From positions 496,001 to 560,000 of the forward strand of contig NZ_CP059724.1 in assembly GCF_022369515.1 (NCBI RefSeq): a stretch of DNA of 64,000 nucleotides, read 5' to 3'. The notes beneath the pieces were generated by a model. The model saw only the letters and a list, made by a program, of their open reading frames with translations. It did no database searches and had not been told where the DNA came from. The DNA is from Paenibacillus sp. 19GGS1-52 (GTDB lineage Bacteria; Bacillota; Bacilli; Paenibacillales; Paenibacillaceae). Positions within the stretch are counted from its first letter, which is position 1. Every line of letters starts with the position of its first letter. Positions 44,234 through 53,306 of the stretch are shown piece by piece. Both the position numbers and the translations under genes were made by a program.

Positions 44234-44398
44234 GTGTACGAGAAGGTTAAGCAATTAAATACCTTGCGCCAAATATTTATCGGTTTTTTACTGGTTATGC
44301 TCATTATTATTTCTGTAGCGGGTGCTTTTGTGTACGATAGGGTAGCTTATTTGCTCAAAAATAATGCTGAACGGCATATTGAGCGATCATTCATTTAA
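44234..44398 (+). pseudogene. N-terminal fragment of a YesM-type sensor histidine kinase
   Basis: 54 codons encode only a cytoplasmic start and the first membrane helix (LRQIFIGFLLVMLIIISVAGAFVYD in pieces), followed by LLKNNAERHIE as in sugar-sensing YesM kinases. A TAA then ends the frame. The sensor, HAMP and kinase domains are absent. It is the 5' scar of a deletion. Confidence 0.7.
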
Positions 44399-44549
44399 TC
44401 GCTATAGGTTCAATTCCCCGCAGCTTTCTGCGTACTAACTAAGTGTTTGAGCTATAATGAGCATAAAAAAGAAACGTAGAGGAAGAAGGACGGCGACGGG
44501 AGAAGCTGGAGAGAAGGGTTAACCCGAAGCTGCTAGAGATGGACCCTGA

Positions 44550-44816
44550 GCAGGTCGGATTCACCTCAATGCCAGTTACTTCAGCGTGCTGTTCAAGGAG
44601 CAGACAGGGGTAGCTTTTAGTGAATACCTATCACGGGCCCGGATACAAGGGGCGAAGGAAATGCTGCTGCAGACGCGGCTGTCCATCGGAGAAATTGGTG
44701 AGCGGGTTGGCTACAAGACTGACAAATATTTCATCAAAGTATTCAAATCCTTGGAAGATATCAGCCTGAGTCGTTACCGCCAACAGCTAAATGGCCAGCG
44801 AGAGGATATCCAATAG
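44550..44816 (+). pseudogene. C-terminal fragment of a YesN-type AraC response regulator
   Basis: Encodes the DNA-binding end of an AraC-family regulator: HLNASYFSVLFKEQTGVAF, then RARIQGAKEMLLQT and IGERVGYKTDKYFIKVFKS. The receiver domain is missing. Just upstream, another frame (about 44499-44562, reading EKLERRVNPKLLEMDPEQV) holds related-looking sequence, so a frameshift or deletion joins the pieces. It is the usual partner of the kinase fragment upstream. Confidence 0.75.
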
Positions 44817-44896
44817 AAGTGGTGTTATAGCCATGATAGAACAACTGGGAGAGCGGTTACACAAAACGCACAACCTAAAAATGGGGGTTAAAGTAA

Positions 44897-46234
44897 ATGT
44901 CTAAGAACAAATTGACTAAGGGTTTGGTCCTGTCTTTTGTCCTAGCGCTTGTTCTGTCCGGATGTGGCGGTGGAGCGAATAATAATGCAGCAGGAGATTC
45001 AACAGCTCCAGCAGCAAATGATGCAGCGAAGAAAGTAACCATTAATATGATGCACTTATGGCCGGCGGGAATTTCGGCTCAACAGAATAAATTGGTCAGC
45101 CAGATTCTGGATGATTACCAAAAAGAAAATCCTAACGTAACCATTAAGACAGAAGTTCTGGAGAATGAGCAATATAAAAATAAACTTAAAATATTGTCTG
45201 CTTCCAACGAGCTCCCCGATGTAGGGATCACTTGGGCAGCGGGATTCATGGAGCCTTATGTACAAGGCGGACTATTCGCACCACTCGATGATATTCTGAA
45301 TGGTCCGGAGCTTAAAGATAAATTTGTTTCTGGTACTACAGAAGGCTTCCAAATTGACGGTAAAACTTATGGGTTGCCGATTGAGCTGAGCATCACCCCA
45401 ATTTACTATAACAAAGAGATCTTCAAAAAATACAATCTGGAAGTACCCACAACGTATGAACAATTTAAGCAAGTTGTGAAAACGTTAACAGATAATGACG
45501 TAGCACCTATCGCACTTGGTAATAAAGATCGTTGGACAGGTTCCCTGTGGTATATGTATCTGGCTGACCGGATCGCCGGCACCGATACACTGAAGAAAGC
45601 TACTGACGGAACGGGCACGTTTGAAGATCCAGGCTTGATTCGGGCGGCGGCTGAAGTACAGAGTCTGGTAGACATGAACGCTTTCAACAAGGGCTTTAAT
45701 GGTCTGTCCAATGATGAAGGCAAATCCGAATTCATGAATGAGAAAGCGGCAATGTACTTAACGGGTTCGTGGGAGCTCGCCAATTTCACTACCAATCCAG
45801 ATATCCCGCAAGAATTTAAAGACAAGGTTGGCTTCTTCAAATTCCCTACAGTGGATGGCGGTAAAGGAAATATTAACAGCTGGGTTGGTGGTCCTGGGGT
45901 TGCCTTGTTCGTAGCTGAGAATTCCAAAGTAAAAGAAGAAGCAAAAGCTTTCGTAGAATACTTTGTATCCAAATGGGGCGAAGATGCGGTAACAACAGCA
46001 GGCATAATTCCAGCTACTAAAGTGGACACAACAAAAGCTGGTTTACCACAAATGTATGTAGATATTCTCAACGAGCTGAATAACGCTAGCAGCATTACCC
46101 TGTTTGCAGACGTACAAATGAAACCGAATGCTGCTCAGGTCCATCTGGATATGATTCAGGCGCTATTCGGCAAAGCGGTAACGCCGGAACAATTCGTAGC
46201 TAAACAAAAGGAAGCTGTAGAAAAAGAAAACTGA
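44897..46234 (+). CDS. Sugar ABC transporter solute-binding lipoprotein, orphaned
   Basis: 445 residues with signal peptide and lipobox LSGCGGG. A periplasmic-binding-protein-like fold of the maltose/oligosaccharide cluster 1 type, with INMMHLWPAG, LPIELSITPIYYNKEIFKKYNLEVP (in pieces) and LYMTGSWELANF-type motifs (MYLTGSWELANF). The gene is intact, but both permease genes behind it are reduced to fragments. It can no longer serve its own transporter unless permeases encoded elsewhere accept it. Substrate unknown. Confidence 0.88.
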   Translation: MSKNKLTKGLVLSFVLALVLSGCGGGANNNAAGDSTAPAANDAAKKVTINMMHLWPAGISAQQNKLVSQILDDYQKENPNVTIKTEVLENEQYKNKLKILSASNELPDVGITWAAGFMEPYVQGGLFAPLDDILNGPELKDKFVSGTTEGFQIDGKTYGLPIELSITPIYYNKEIFKKYNLEVPTTYEQFKQVVKTLTDNDVAPIALGNKDRWTGSLWYMYLADRIAGTDTLKKATDGTGTFEDPGLIRAAAEVQSLVDMNAFNKGFNGLSNDEGKSEFMNEKAAMYLTGSWELANFTTNPDIPQEFKDKVGFFKFPTVDGGKGNINSWVGGPGVALFVAENSKVKEEAKAFVEYFVSKWGEDAVTTAGIIPATKVDTTKAGLPQMYVDILNELNNASSITLFADVQMKPNAAQVHLDMIQALFGKAVTPEQFVAKQKEAVEKEN

Positions 46235-46331
46235 TGAAATAAGAGAAAGTTTAAAGTGGAACGTACCCTGCAGCAGGATACGGAGCGTTCCGCTTCCTCT
46301 ATAAAGGGAAGGGTAGGGAGTAGACGAGATT

Positions 46332-46451
46332 ATGGATAAAGTAACGTCTAACAAGCTGGTAATTGCCTTATATGTGCTTCCATCCTTGTTGTACTTCATT
46401 CTGGCAGAGCGCGTACCATTCCTTGCTGCTTGCCGTATTCTCAGGGATTAG
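46332..46451 (+). pseudogene. Start of a deleted MalF-type sugar permease
   Basis: The first 20 or so codons (VTSNKLVIALYVLPSLLYFI) are a normal permease N-terminus with its first membrane helix. The frame then turns into unrelated residues and stops at TAG 46449. A short piece in another frame (46423-46480, reading AVFSGISLIGYLAMHL) may be internal permease debris. Confidence 0.7.
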
Positions 46452-46483
46452 TCTTATCGGGTATTTAGCGATGCACTTGCATC

Positions 46484-46561
46484 TTGCCAATTCTCATCGT
46501 GTTTCTGCTCCTGAGTAACCGGATTGTAGAAGGAATAGCAGCCGGATCGGTTAAAGGATAA
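46484..46561 (+). pseudogene. Tail of a deleted MalG-type sugar permease
   Basis: LPILIVFLLLSNRIVEGIAAG then SVKG and a stop is the conserved C-terminus of MalG-type permeases. Everything between the first permease's start and this tail is gone, so one deletion probably removed almost two genes. Confidence 0.75.
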
Positions 46562-46574
46562 AGATAACATAGCA

Positions 46575-46610
46575 AACAGCCCGGCGCCGTGATGGCGTCG
46601 GGCTGTTTTT
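46575..46610 (+). terminator. Terminator of the decayed sugar operon
   Basis: AACAGCCCG.GCC pairs with GGC.CGGGCTGTT, followed by T5. It lies right behind the permease tail. Confidence 0.8.
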
Positions 46611-46626
46611 GGTCGCACATTATAGG

Positions 46627-48012
46627 CTAATTTACAGTTGCAGCTGGAGGACCACCTGGCTCTACAGTCTCGTGTTGAATAAGCCCGTGTTTCTCCCAAG
46701 CTCGGCTCTTCCAGCGGAAGAACATAATGACAGCTCTTACCCATTCATCAAACGCAGTGGCGATCCATACTCCGGCAAGGCCAAGGTGAAGCTGGAATAC
46801 CAGTACATAGCCAAGTGGCAAGCTCATGCAGACCATGGAGATCAGACCCATATAGACAGGGAACTTGGCATCTCCGGAAGCGCGCAAAGAGTTGATGATG
46901 ACCAGATTGCAGGTCCGGCCGGTTTCGAGGAAAAAGCTGAGCAGAATGACCTGAGAGCCCAACTTGATAATACTATCGTTATCAGTGAAGAGGCCGAACA
47001 ACGGTACCCGGAAGAAGATTACTATTGCATCCATGATCACCGTGACCAGTAACGCCCACTTCACACTGGAGAACACACGTGTATAAGCTTCCTGTGGCCG
47101 CCTTGCTCCAACCAGATGACCGACGATAATGGAGGTTCCCATCGAAACGGCTACACTGAACAGAAAGATATAACTGGAGATGTTGAGCGCATATTGGCGT
47201 GTAGCCATCGCTTCAGCGCCTAAATACGTAATATATAGCGTAAATACTAGCTGGCAGGACTGGTAGGTTATCGATTCAAAAGCGGATGGGATGCCAATCT
47301 TGAGAATTTGCAGTACATATTTTCGGGTAAGATGAATGTAATAGCTCCACTTCACCCGCACCTCCAGAATTCTGTAGAGCAGCAGGAAAAATAAGATCAA
47401 GCAGATGAAGCGGCTGGTAATCGTAGAGATGGCCGCACCTTGCACACCGAGTGCTGGAAAGCCGAAATGGCCAAAGATTAAGGTGTAATTCCCGACCACA
47501 TGAATGACGTTCATCAGCAGGGAAACTACCATAGTCTGTTTAGTGAAGCCATGAGTACGGATGGTGGTAGCCAAGGCATTAATCAAGGCCTGAAGAAAAA
47601 TACCACCCCCGACGATATTTATGTACGCTTTGGCATGGACGAGAATATCACCTTTTACATTCATGGCGGTCAGCAGATTGCCCCCGAATGACAATAAAAA
47701 TGTACTTAGAATAATACCAACCAACAGATTTAAGGTAATGGCATTGCCGGTCACCTGTGCAGCTTCCTGTGGTTTTTTCGAGCCGAGATATTGGGAGACA
47801 ACAATGGCTGCTCCGTTTCCGATTACACTGAGTATCAGAATGGCTATGACAATAATCTGATTCGCCGCACCTACACCAGCTACGGCATCGTCAGACACGG
47901 AACTGATCATAAATGTATCTACGCTGCCCATGAGCATAAACAGGAACAGCTCCAGAAAAATCGGCCAGGTCAGTTTTAATAGATTAAACTCCTGAAGTTT
48001 GTTTTCCTCCAT
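46627..48012 (-). CDS. MATE-family efflux transporter
   Basis: 461 residues from ATG 48012 (AAGGTG upstream). Twelve hydrophobic segments occur in two halves, with MATE signatures such as KLTWPIFLELFLFMLMGSVDTF at the start, VGAANQIIVIAI and GNGAAIVVSQYLGS. It exports cationic drugs or metabolites in exchange for Na+ or H+. The frame stays open 30 codons further upstream, but that stretch is the dispersed repeat at 48029-48133 and is excluded. It is convergent with the decayed sugar operon. Confidence 0.9.
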   Translation of the reverse strand: MEENKLQEFNLLKLTWPIFLELFLFMLMGSVDTFMISSVSDDAVAGVGAANQIIVIAILILSVIGNGAAIVVSQYLGSKKPQEAAQVTGNAITLNLLVGIILSTFLLSFGGNLLTAMNVKGDILVHAKAYINIVGGGIFLQALINALATTIRTHGFTKQTMVVSLLMNVIHVVGNYTLIFGHFGFPALGVQGAAISTITSRFICLILFFLLLYRILEVRVKWSYYIHLTRKYVLQILKIGIPSAFESITYQSCQLVFTLYITYLGAEAMATRQYALNISSYIFLFSVAVSMGTSIIVGHLVGARRPQEAYTRVFSSVKWALLVTVIMDAIVIFFRVPLFGLFTDNDSIIKLGSQVILLSFFLETGRTCNLVIINSLRASGDAKFPVYMGLISMVCMSLPLGYVLVFQLHLGLAGVWIATAFDEWVRAVIMFFRWKSRAWEKHGLIQHETVEPGGPPAATVN

Positions 48013-48028
48013 CGTACACCTTCTTATT

Positions 48029-48133
48029 TTAAAATATATAAATTTATATGCTTCACACGATAACTTATCCTTATATTTCTCGCAGAAACGGGTGCTCTCC
48101 ATATAAAGGACGGCGAAGCCGTTTCATCTTGTA
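48029..48133 (-). repeat. Dispersed 105-bp two-hairpin repeat, copy 2
   Basis: Minus-strand copy of the element at 17647-17751, with the same ends (TACAAGATGAAACGG to TATTTTAA) and length. Differences include GGAGAG for GGACGG in the first hairpin arm. It lies 17 bp upstream of the MATE gene start, so it would be in that gene's leader. Confidence 0.85.
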
Positions 48134-48262
48134 TACTTTGATTTCTTTACTAAACAAATTGTAATGTAGCACAGCTTCTATAATAAATCAGCAAATTAAG
48201 CGAAATAATACAAAAAAATATTATAGTTTCCTATTCCCTATGGTGAAGCCTTTGGCAGCACA

Positions 48263-48285
48263 GTAGTATCCTACAGGTAACTACC
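48263..48285 (+). promoter_or_regulatory. Possible HxlR operator upstream of hxlA
   Basis: Two adjacent inverted repeats, GTAG-TATC-CTAC (48263-48274) and GGTA-AC-TACC (48276-48285), lie about 100 bp before hxlA in a gap without genes. HxlR activates hxlAB in B. subtilis from two sites upstream of the promoter. The match to its consensus could not be checked. Confidence 0.4.
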
Positions 48286-48380
48286 TCACAATAAAGTGCC
48301 TACTTCCTTTATCGACTGTATAAACCTACAATAAGTATAACACTTACTAAAATACATTAAACGAGGAGATTATACTTAAT

Positions 48381-49013
48381 ATGAAATTGCAGTTAGCACT
48401 CGATCTAGTGGATATTGCCGGAGCCAAAGAAATTGTAGCTCAAGTAGCCGAATATATAGATGTTGTTGAAATAGGAACACCGATCGTGATAAACGAAGGG
48501 TTGCACGCAGTGAGAGCAATCAAGGATGCTTTTCCAGCGCTGACCGTTTTGGCTGACCTGAAAATAATGGATGCAGGTGGATATGAAGTGATGAAGGCTG
48601 TTGAAGCGGGCGCAGACATTGTTACTGTATTAGGCGTTTCCGCGGATTCGACCATTAGAGGCGCTGTTCTGGAAGCTAAAAAGACGAATAAATTGATTCT
48701 GGTTGACCTGATCAGCGTGAAGGATATTAAGACTAGAGCAGCTGAAGTGGACGCACTTGGCGTAGATTATATCTGTGTCCATTCTGGGTATGACCATCAG
48801 GCTGAAGGCAAAAACTCCTTCGCTGATTTGCAAGCGATCAAGAGTGTTGTCAAGAATGCTAAAACGGCGATTGCCGGCGGTATTAAGCTGAGTACGTTGC
48901 CGGAAGTTATCGCAGCAAATCCCGATCTTGTGATCGTTGGTGGCGGCATCACTGGCGAAGGTGATATCAAAGCGGCGGCAGCCGAAATGAAACGTCTCGT
49001 TAGCCAGGCTTAA
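48381..49013 (+). CDS. hxlA: 3-hexulose-6-phosphate synthase
   Basis: Condenses formaldehyde with ribulose 5-phosphate, the first step of the ribulose monophosphate pathway, here most likely for formaldehyde detoxification. 210 residues with the orotidine-decarboxylase-like barrel: LQLALDLVD, VEIGTPIVINEG, LADLKIMDAG (Mg/substrate site), GGITGEGDIKAA. ATG with GAGGAG upstream. hxlB starts 7 bp after its stop. Confidence 0.95.
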   Translation: MKLQLALDLVDIAGAKEIVAQVAEYIDVVEIGTPIVINEGLHAVRAIKDAFPALTVLADLKIMDAGGYEVMKAVEAGADIVTVLGVSADSTIRGAVLEAKKTNKLILVDLISVKDIKTRAAEVDALGVDYICVHSGYDHQAEGKNSFADLQAIKSVVKNAKTAIAGGIKLSTLPEVIAANPDLVIVGGGITGEGDIKAAAAEMKRLVSQA

Positions 49014-49020
49014 AGCTAGT

Positions 49021-49578
49021 ATGAATACGATAGAATACGCACAGGAGATAATAAATGAATTGCAGAGTTCAGTATCTCAGCTTGGTGAAGCAGATACAGA
49101 GCAAATGGCTGAGTTACTTCTGCATTCGGACAAGGTGTTCGTGGCTGGTGCAGGCCGGTCTGGATTGATGGGGCGGGCCTTCGCCATGCGGCTCATGCAG
49201 GCTGGCAAAGACGCCTATGTCGTTGGTGAAACCGTAACACCGGGCATTGCTGCGGAAGATGTGTTGGTGCTCGGTACAGGCTCTGGTGAAACACAGGGAT
49301 TGGTCACTATGGCGGGAAAAGCCAAATCGCTGGGTGCAGCGGTTGTTGCGGTCACACTTACGCCGGAATCAACAATCGGGCAGTTGGCAGATTATATCGT
49401 GAAGCTGCCGGGTGCGCCCAAGGATCAGACTGGTGGCAGTTATATCACTATTCAGCCCATGGCCTCTTTATTTGAACAGACATTGCTGGTATTCTATGAT
49501 GCAGTTATCCTACGGATGATGGAGAAGACCGGCCAGACTACCCAGCGAATGTTCGGTAAACATGCCAATCTGGAATAA
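49021..49578 (+). CDS. hxlB: 6-phospho-3-hexuloisomerase
   Basis: Converts D-arabino-3-hexulose 6-phosphate to fructose 6-phosphate. 185-residue SIS-domain protein: KVFVAGAGRSGLMGRAFAMRLMQ-type phosphosugar loop, VLGTGSGETQGLVTMA, and the end PMASLFEQTLLVFYDAVIL. It forms the hxlAB operon and closes with a strong terminator before hxlR. Confidence 0.95.
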   Translation: MNTIEYAQEIINELQSSVSQLGEADTEQMAELLLHSDKVFVAGAGRSGLMGRAFAMRLMQAGKDAYVVGETVTPGIAAEDVLVLGTGSGETQGLVTMAGKAKSLGAAVVAVTLTPESTIGQLADYIVKLPGAPKDQTGGSYITIQPMASLFEQTLLVFYDAVILRMMEKTGQTTQRMFGKHANLE

Positions 49579-49580
49579 TG

Positions 49581-49625
49581 CAAAAGACGGATAACCTTCC
49601 TCATGGAGTGGTTATTCGTCTTTTG
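49581..49625 (+). terminator. Terminator between hxlB and hxlR
   Basis: CAAAAGACGGATAACC pairs with GGTTATTCGTCTTTTG. It separates the hxlAB transcript from hxlR. Confidence 0.85.
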
Positions 49626-49660
49626 TAGTATGATGAAGTGTGAGAGGAGGTCACTATAAT

Positions 49661-50038
49661 ATGGCTACTGAGATTAAAGACCGTATCAATCTGAAGGAAA
49701 TCAATTGTGAGAAGGAATTGACGCTTGCCGTAATCGGTGGGAAATGGAAGCTGATTATTTTGTGGCATCTCGGCCTTGAAGGAACCAAACGGTTTAGTGA
49801 ACTCAAGCGGCTGATTCCACATATTACGCAAAAGATGTTAACGAATCAGCTGCGTGAGTTGGAAGAGGATCAGCTTGTGCTAAGGAAAGTATATGCGGAG
49901 GTTCCGCCAAAAGTGGAATATTCCTTGACAGAGTATGGTGACAGTTTGCTACCGGTTTTGCGCATGATGTATGATTGGGGTAAAAGCTATGGTGAGAATG
50001 TGATTTGGAAGGATGCACCACCCACTAATAAGTGCTGA
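49661..50038 (+). CDS. hxlR: Formaldehyde-responsive activator HxlR
   Basis: 125 residues from ATG 49661 (GAGGAGG upstream). Winged-helix regulator with [40 protein letters not shown] and [12 protein letters not shown], nearly collinear with B. subtilis HxlR. The N-terminal Cys16-x-Lys18 pair matches the Cys/Lys pair reported to be cross-linked by formaldehyde in HxlR. It should activate hxlAB. Unlike B. subtilis, where hxlR is divergent and upstream, it lies downstream on the same strand. An old-yellow-enzyme gene follows 50 bp later. Confidence 0.93.
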   Translation: MATEIKDRINLKEINCEKELTLAVIGGKWKLIILWHLGLEGTKRFSELKRLIPHITQKMLTNQLRELEEDQLVLRKVYAEVPPKVEYSLTEYGDSLLPVLRMMYDWGKSYGENVIWKDAPPTNKC

Positions 50039-50088
50039 GTGCATTTATATAAAAGCTTATTCATTCGAAAATGGAGGGATTTATTCAG

Positions 50089-51225
50089 ATGTCGAAAACA
50101 GATTATACCCCACTCTTGGAGTCGTTCCAATTTAAGAACGGATTTACATTGAAGAACCGCGTGGTCATGGCGCCCATGACGAATTTCTCTTCTCTTCCTG
50201 ACGGATCAGTATCCGATGATGAGGTTGCCTACTATATTCGCCGCTCTAAGGGCGCGGGCTTGGTTGTCACAGCTTGTGTATATGTATCCGCTGGCGGTAA
50301 AGGTTTCCCAGGTGAATTCGGTGCGGACAAGGATGAAATGCTTCCGAGTCTTCGTAAATTAGCTGCTGCAATTAAGGGTGAGGGAGCCAAGGCGATCCTG
50401 CAAATCTTCCATGGCGGCCGTCAATGTCCACCGGAGCTGCTGCCTGATGGACAGACAGTTAGTGCAAGCAACGTTCCGGCAGAATTGCCAAGTGGTGGGA
50501 ACGGACCGGTTCCCCGTGCCCTAAGTGAAGCTGAAATCTTAAGCATCATCTCTGATTTCGGTGAGGCTACACGCCGGGCTATCACAGCTGGCTTTGATGG
50601 TGTGGAAATTCACGGAGCGAACGGTTATTTGCTGCAGCAATTCTTTTCTCCGCATTCCAACACCCGTGAGGATCGTTGGGGTGGAAGTCTGGAGAAACGT
50701 CTGACTTTCCCGCTTGCAGTTGTAGATGAAGTGAAACGAGTGGTGAAGGAGCATGCCAAGGTGCCATTTCTCTTGGGCTACCGCTTCTCGCCGGAAGAGC
50801 CGGAAACCCCAGGGATCACGATGGCCGAAACCTTTGCGTTGATTGATGCGTTGAGCGGTTATGGACTTGATTATCTGCATGTTTCACTGCAGGATTTCTG
50901 GTCTCTGCCCCGTCGTGGAACTGAAGATAGCCGACCGCGCATTGAACAGATTGTTGATCGTGTCGCAGGCCAGTTGCCGGTCATCGGAGTGGGATCGCTC
51001 TACAGTGCTGATGATGCACTTAAGGCTATGCAGACGGGGATCGCACTTGTTGCACTTGGTAGACCACTCTTGATTGATCCAGATTGGGTTCAAAAGGTTA
51101 CTGAAGGACGGCAAGCCGAAATTCAGACTGCATTGGACCTCTCCGCTCAATCAACGCTGGTGATACCTGATCCGCTGTGGGGTGCTTTAACTCATACACC
51201 AGGCTGGCTGCCGATCAAGGCCTAA
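50089..51225 (+). CDS. NADH:flavin oxidoreductase, old yellow enzyme family
   Basis: 378 residues from ATG 50089 (GGAGGG 10 nt upstream). An FMN-dependent (beta/alpha)8 ene-reductase: LKNRVVMAPMTNFSS (FMN), LQIFHGGRQ, EIHGANGYLLQQFFSPHSN, REDRWGGSLEKR and GVGSLYSADDAL. It resembles YqiG of B. subtilis, and such enzymes reduce unsaturated carbonyls and other electrophiles. Sitting just after hxlR it may belong to an electrophile-stress set, though its own promoter cannot be excluded. Confidence 0.9.
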   Translation: MSKTDYTPLLESFQFKNGFTLKNRVVMAPMTNFSSLPDGSVSDDEVAYYIRRSKGAGLVVTACVYVSAGGKGFPGEFGADKDEMLPSLRKLAAAIKGEGAKAILQIFHGGRQCPPELLPDGQTVSASNVPAELPSGGNGPVPRALSEAEILSIISDFGEATRRAITAGFDGVEIHGANGYLLQQFFSPHSNTREDRWGGSLEKRLTFPLAVVDEVKRVVKEHAKVPFLLGYRFSPEEPETPGITMAETFALIDALSGYGLDYLHVSLQDFWSLPRRGTEDSRPRIEQIVDRVAGQLPVIGVGSLYSADDALKAMQTGIALVALGRPLLIDPDWVQKVTEGRQAEIQTALDLSAQSTLVIPDPLWGALTHTPGWLPIKA

Positions 51226-51268
51226 GATAAGTACTATAATAGGAGTTTAGACTCCAATTGCAAGCCAG

Positions 51269-51311
51269 AATAACCCCTGAATACCGCTGTACTAGGTATT
51301 CAAGGGTTATT
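51269..51311 (+). terminator. Terminator between OYE gene and pepT
   Basis: AATAACCC.TGAATACC pairs with GGTATTCA.GGGTTATT. It can act for both convergent genes. Confidence 0.75.
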
Positions 51312-51342
51312 TGGTCTGCACTCTTAAAGGGAAATAGCGGTA

Positions 51343-52584
51343 TTAGGCTTTCTGTTCAAACAGCTTGGCAATTTCAACGATAACGTTGACGGCTTTAACC
51401 ATATTATCTGCGGAGACATATTCGAACTTGCCGTGGAAGTTCTCACCACCGGTAAAAATATTAGGCGTCGGCAGTCCCATATAGGACAGCTGTGAGCCGT
51501 CTGTTCCTCCGCGAATTGGGCGGATAATCGGCGCTATTCCGAGGTTCTCCATCGCTTCATGGGCAATATCGACGATATGGCGCACCGGTTCTATTTTCTC
51601 GCGCATATTGTAATATTGGTCATTCATTTCAAGCACGATATTATTGTCGCCGTAGGTTGTCTTAAATTCATCAACGATAGCTGCGATGTGGCCTTTGCGT
51701 GTCTCGAATTGCTGGCGGTCAAAATCGCGGATAATATAATGCAGCTTGCTGTGTTCAGCAGTGCCCTGCATGGAAATCAGATGGTAGAAGCCTTCATAAC
51801 CTTCTGTGAACTCCGGCGCTTCGCCAGCTGGCAGCCTAAGGTGGAAAGCCATGGCAATCTTCGCGGAATGGATCATTTTTCCTTTTGCTGTACCGGGATG
51901 TACGTTAACCCCGTGGAAAGTAATTTTGGCTGCAGCAGCATTGAAGCTTTCATACTCAAGCTCTCCGAGCGGTCCGCCATCCACAGTGTAGGCATAGGTT
52001 GCGCCAAAGGTAGCCACATCAAATTTATGCGGTCCGCGTCCAATCTCCTCATCAGGAGTAAAGGCGACTCTAATCTTGCCATGCTTAATTTCCGGATGCT
52101 CTAGAAGATAGACCATGGCTGTTATAATCTCAGCAATTCCGGCCTTGTTGTCTGCTCCAAGCAGGGTAGTACCATCCGTGGTAATCAGTGTATGCCCTTT
52201 ATACTCCGATAGCTCCGGAAAGCTCTCTGTGGACATTATTACATTCAAATCTTTGTTCAAAACAATATCGGCACCGTCATAGTTCTCGATGATTTGCGGT
52301 TTTACATCCTTACCGGTAAAATCAGTTGCCGTATCCAGATGCGCCAGGAATCCGAGGGTCGGTACTTCTTTCTCACTGTTAGCCGGAAGAGTGGCCATGA
52401 CATAACCATGCTCGTCCACTTGTACTTCTACCAGACCGATTTGTTTAAGTTCCTCAACCAGTTTATGCGCAAGCACCAGCTGTCCTGGAGTGGAGGGGCA
52501 GACTTCATTATCCTCATTCGATTGTGTATCCATTTGAGCATAGGAAATAAAACGTGCCATAACTTCTTGCTTCAATCTTGTCAT
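51343..52584 (-). CDS. pepT: Peptidase T (tripeptide aminopeptidase)
   Basis: 413 residues, normal for PepT, a cytoplasmic zinc aminopeptidase of the M20 family that removes the N-terminal residue of tripeptides. Metal and catalytic motifs: [49 protein letters not shown] and [12 protein letters not shown] near the end. ATG with GAGGAG upstream. The sortase gene ends 30 bp upstream on the same strand, so the three genes from the LPNTA protein to pepT could be one transcript. Confidence 0.95.
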   Translation of the reverse strand: MTRLKQEVMARFISYAQMDTQSNEDNEVCPSTPGQLVLAHKLVEELKQIGLVEVQVDEHGYVMATLPANSEKEVPTLGFLAHLDTATDFTGKDVKPQIIENYDGADIVLNKDLNVIMSTESFPELSEYKGHTLITTDGTTLLGADNKAGIAEIITAMVYLLEHPEIKHGKIRVAFTPDEEIGRGPHKFDVATFGATYAYTVDGGPLGELEYESFNAAAAKITFHGVNVHPGTAKGKMIHSAKIAMAFHLRLPAGEAPEFTEGYEGFYHLISMQGTAEHSKLHYIIRDFDRQQFETRKGHIAAIVDEFKTTYGDNNIVLEMNDQYYNMREKIEPVRHIVDIAHEAMENLGIAPIIRPIRGGTDGSQLSYMGLPTPNIFTGGENFHGKFEYVSADNMVKAVNVIVEIAKLFEQKA

Positions 52585-52613
52585 CTCCTCTTCATCTTCG
52601 TATGTCTATAGTA

Positions 52614-53273
52614 TCACGATCCAGGCAAGGTCTCATCCCTTCCAACCAGTTTAGCTGTAAGCAAATATCGATCCGGGGCTGAGCCCACATAAGAGAAGGG
52701 GTAACAAGTAATGAGGGTAAGAATCGGTTCAGCACTTTGCTTGATTGCACCCCGTTCATGCCCATCTACGATGTTGCTGCCTGTGACCTTGTATACAAAT
52801 TTTCCGTCTATGGATTCTACCTCGATCAGATCATTTTTCTTCAACTCTCCCAAGCCGCGGAATACAGTATCGCGGTGACCAGCCAGCACGCTGTTGCCAA
52901 TACCCCCTAAAGCTGCACTGCCTTTGTAGTGCCCGGCTCCTTTTTTTAGTTGTCGACTTGCAGTACCTTCCACAATTGCAACCTTCTTATGGATAGAGGG
53001 AAACGAGATCTCTCCTATAATTTCTCCTTCGGTATAGCTTGGTGTGGAGCTTGAGTTTTGTTGGATAGGACTGACCATCCCTTCGGGAAGAGGTGTTTCT
53101 TCGCGCGACAAGGTATGTGCAGAAGCTTCCTCCCTCTTTTTCGACCATTCATTCAAGGCATTATGTGCTTCTATAGGTGCTTTGATCACCTGAACCACTG
53201 AATATAACAACACAAACAAAGAGAGTATGAAGATGAGCTTCACGGCAATTAAGAGACCGGAACGCTTCTTCAT
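52614..53273 (-). CDS. Class D sortase
   Basis: 219-residue membrane-anchored transpeptidase that links LPxTA-type proteins to the cell wall. One N-terminal membrane helix (about 7-30). The sortase barrel has IGEISFPSIHKKVAIVEGT, catalytic His133 (LAGHRDT), Cys190 (TLITCYPF) and Arg202 (DRYLL). Start at ATG 53273. The gene ending 33 bp upstream encodes a protein with an LPNTA signal, so the pair is almost certainly enzyme and substrate. Class D sortases of bacilli (such as B. anthracis SrtC) use LPNTA. Confidence 0.92.
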   Translation of the reverse strand: MKKRSGLLIAVKLIFILSLFVLLYSVVQVIKAPIEAHNALNEWSKKREEASAHTLSREETPLPEGMVSPIQQNSSSTPSYTEGEIIGEISFPSIHKKVAIVEGTASRQLKKGAGHYKGSAALGGIGNSVLAGHRDTVFRGLGELKKNDLIEVESIDGKFVYKVTGSNIVDGHERGAIKQSAEPILTLITCYPFSYVGSAPDRYLLTAKLVGRDETLPGS

Positions 53274-53306
53274 ACTCTCTCCTCCAGACTTTGAGCTACA
53301 TGTTTT

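Noticed and set aside
45406..46095. 229-aa minus-strand reading frame
   Set aside because: Shadow of the solute-binding protein gene.
48013..48102. 30-codon N-terminal extension of the MATE transporter
   Set aside because: It is the dispersed repeat translated (MESTRFCEKYKDKL); the ATG at 48012 has a ribosome site and gives a normal MATE start.
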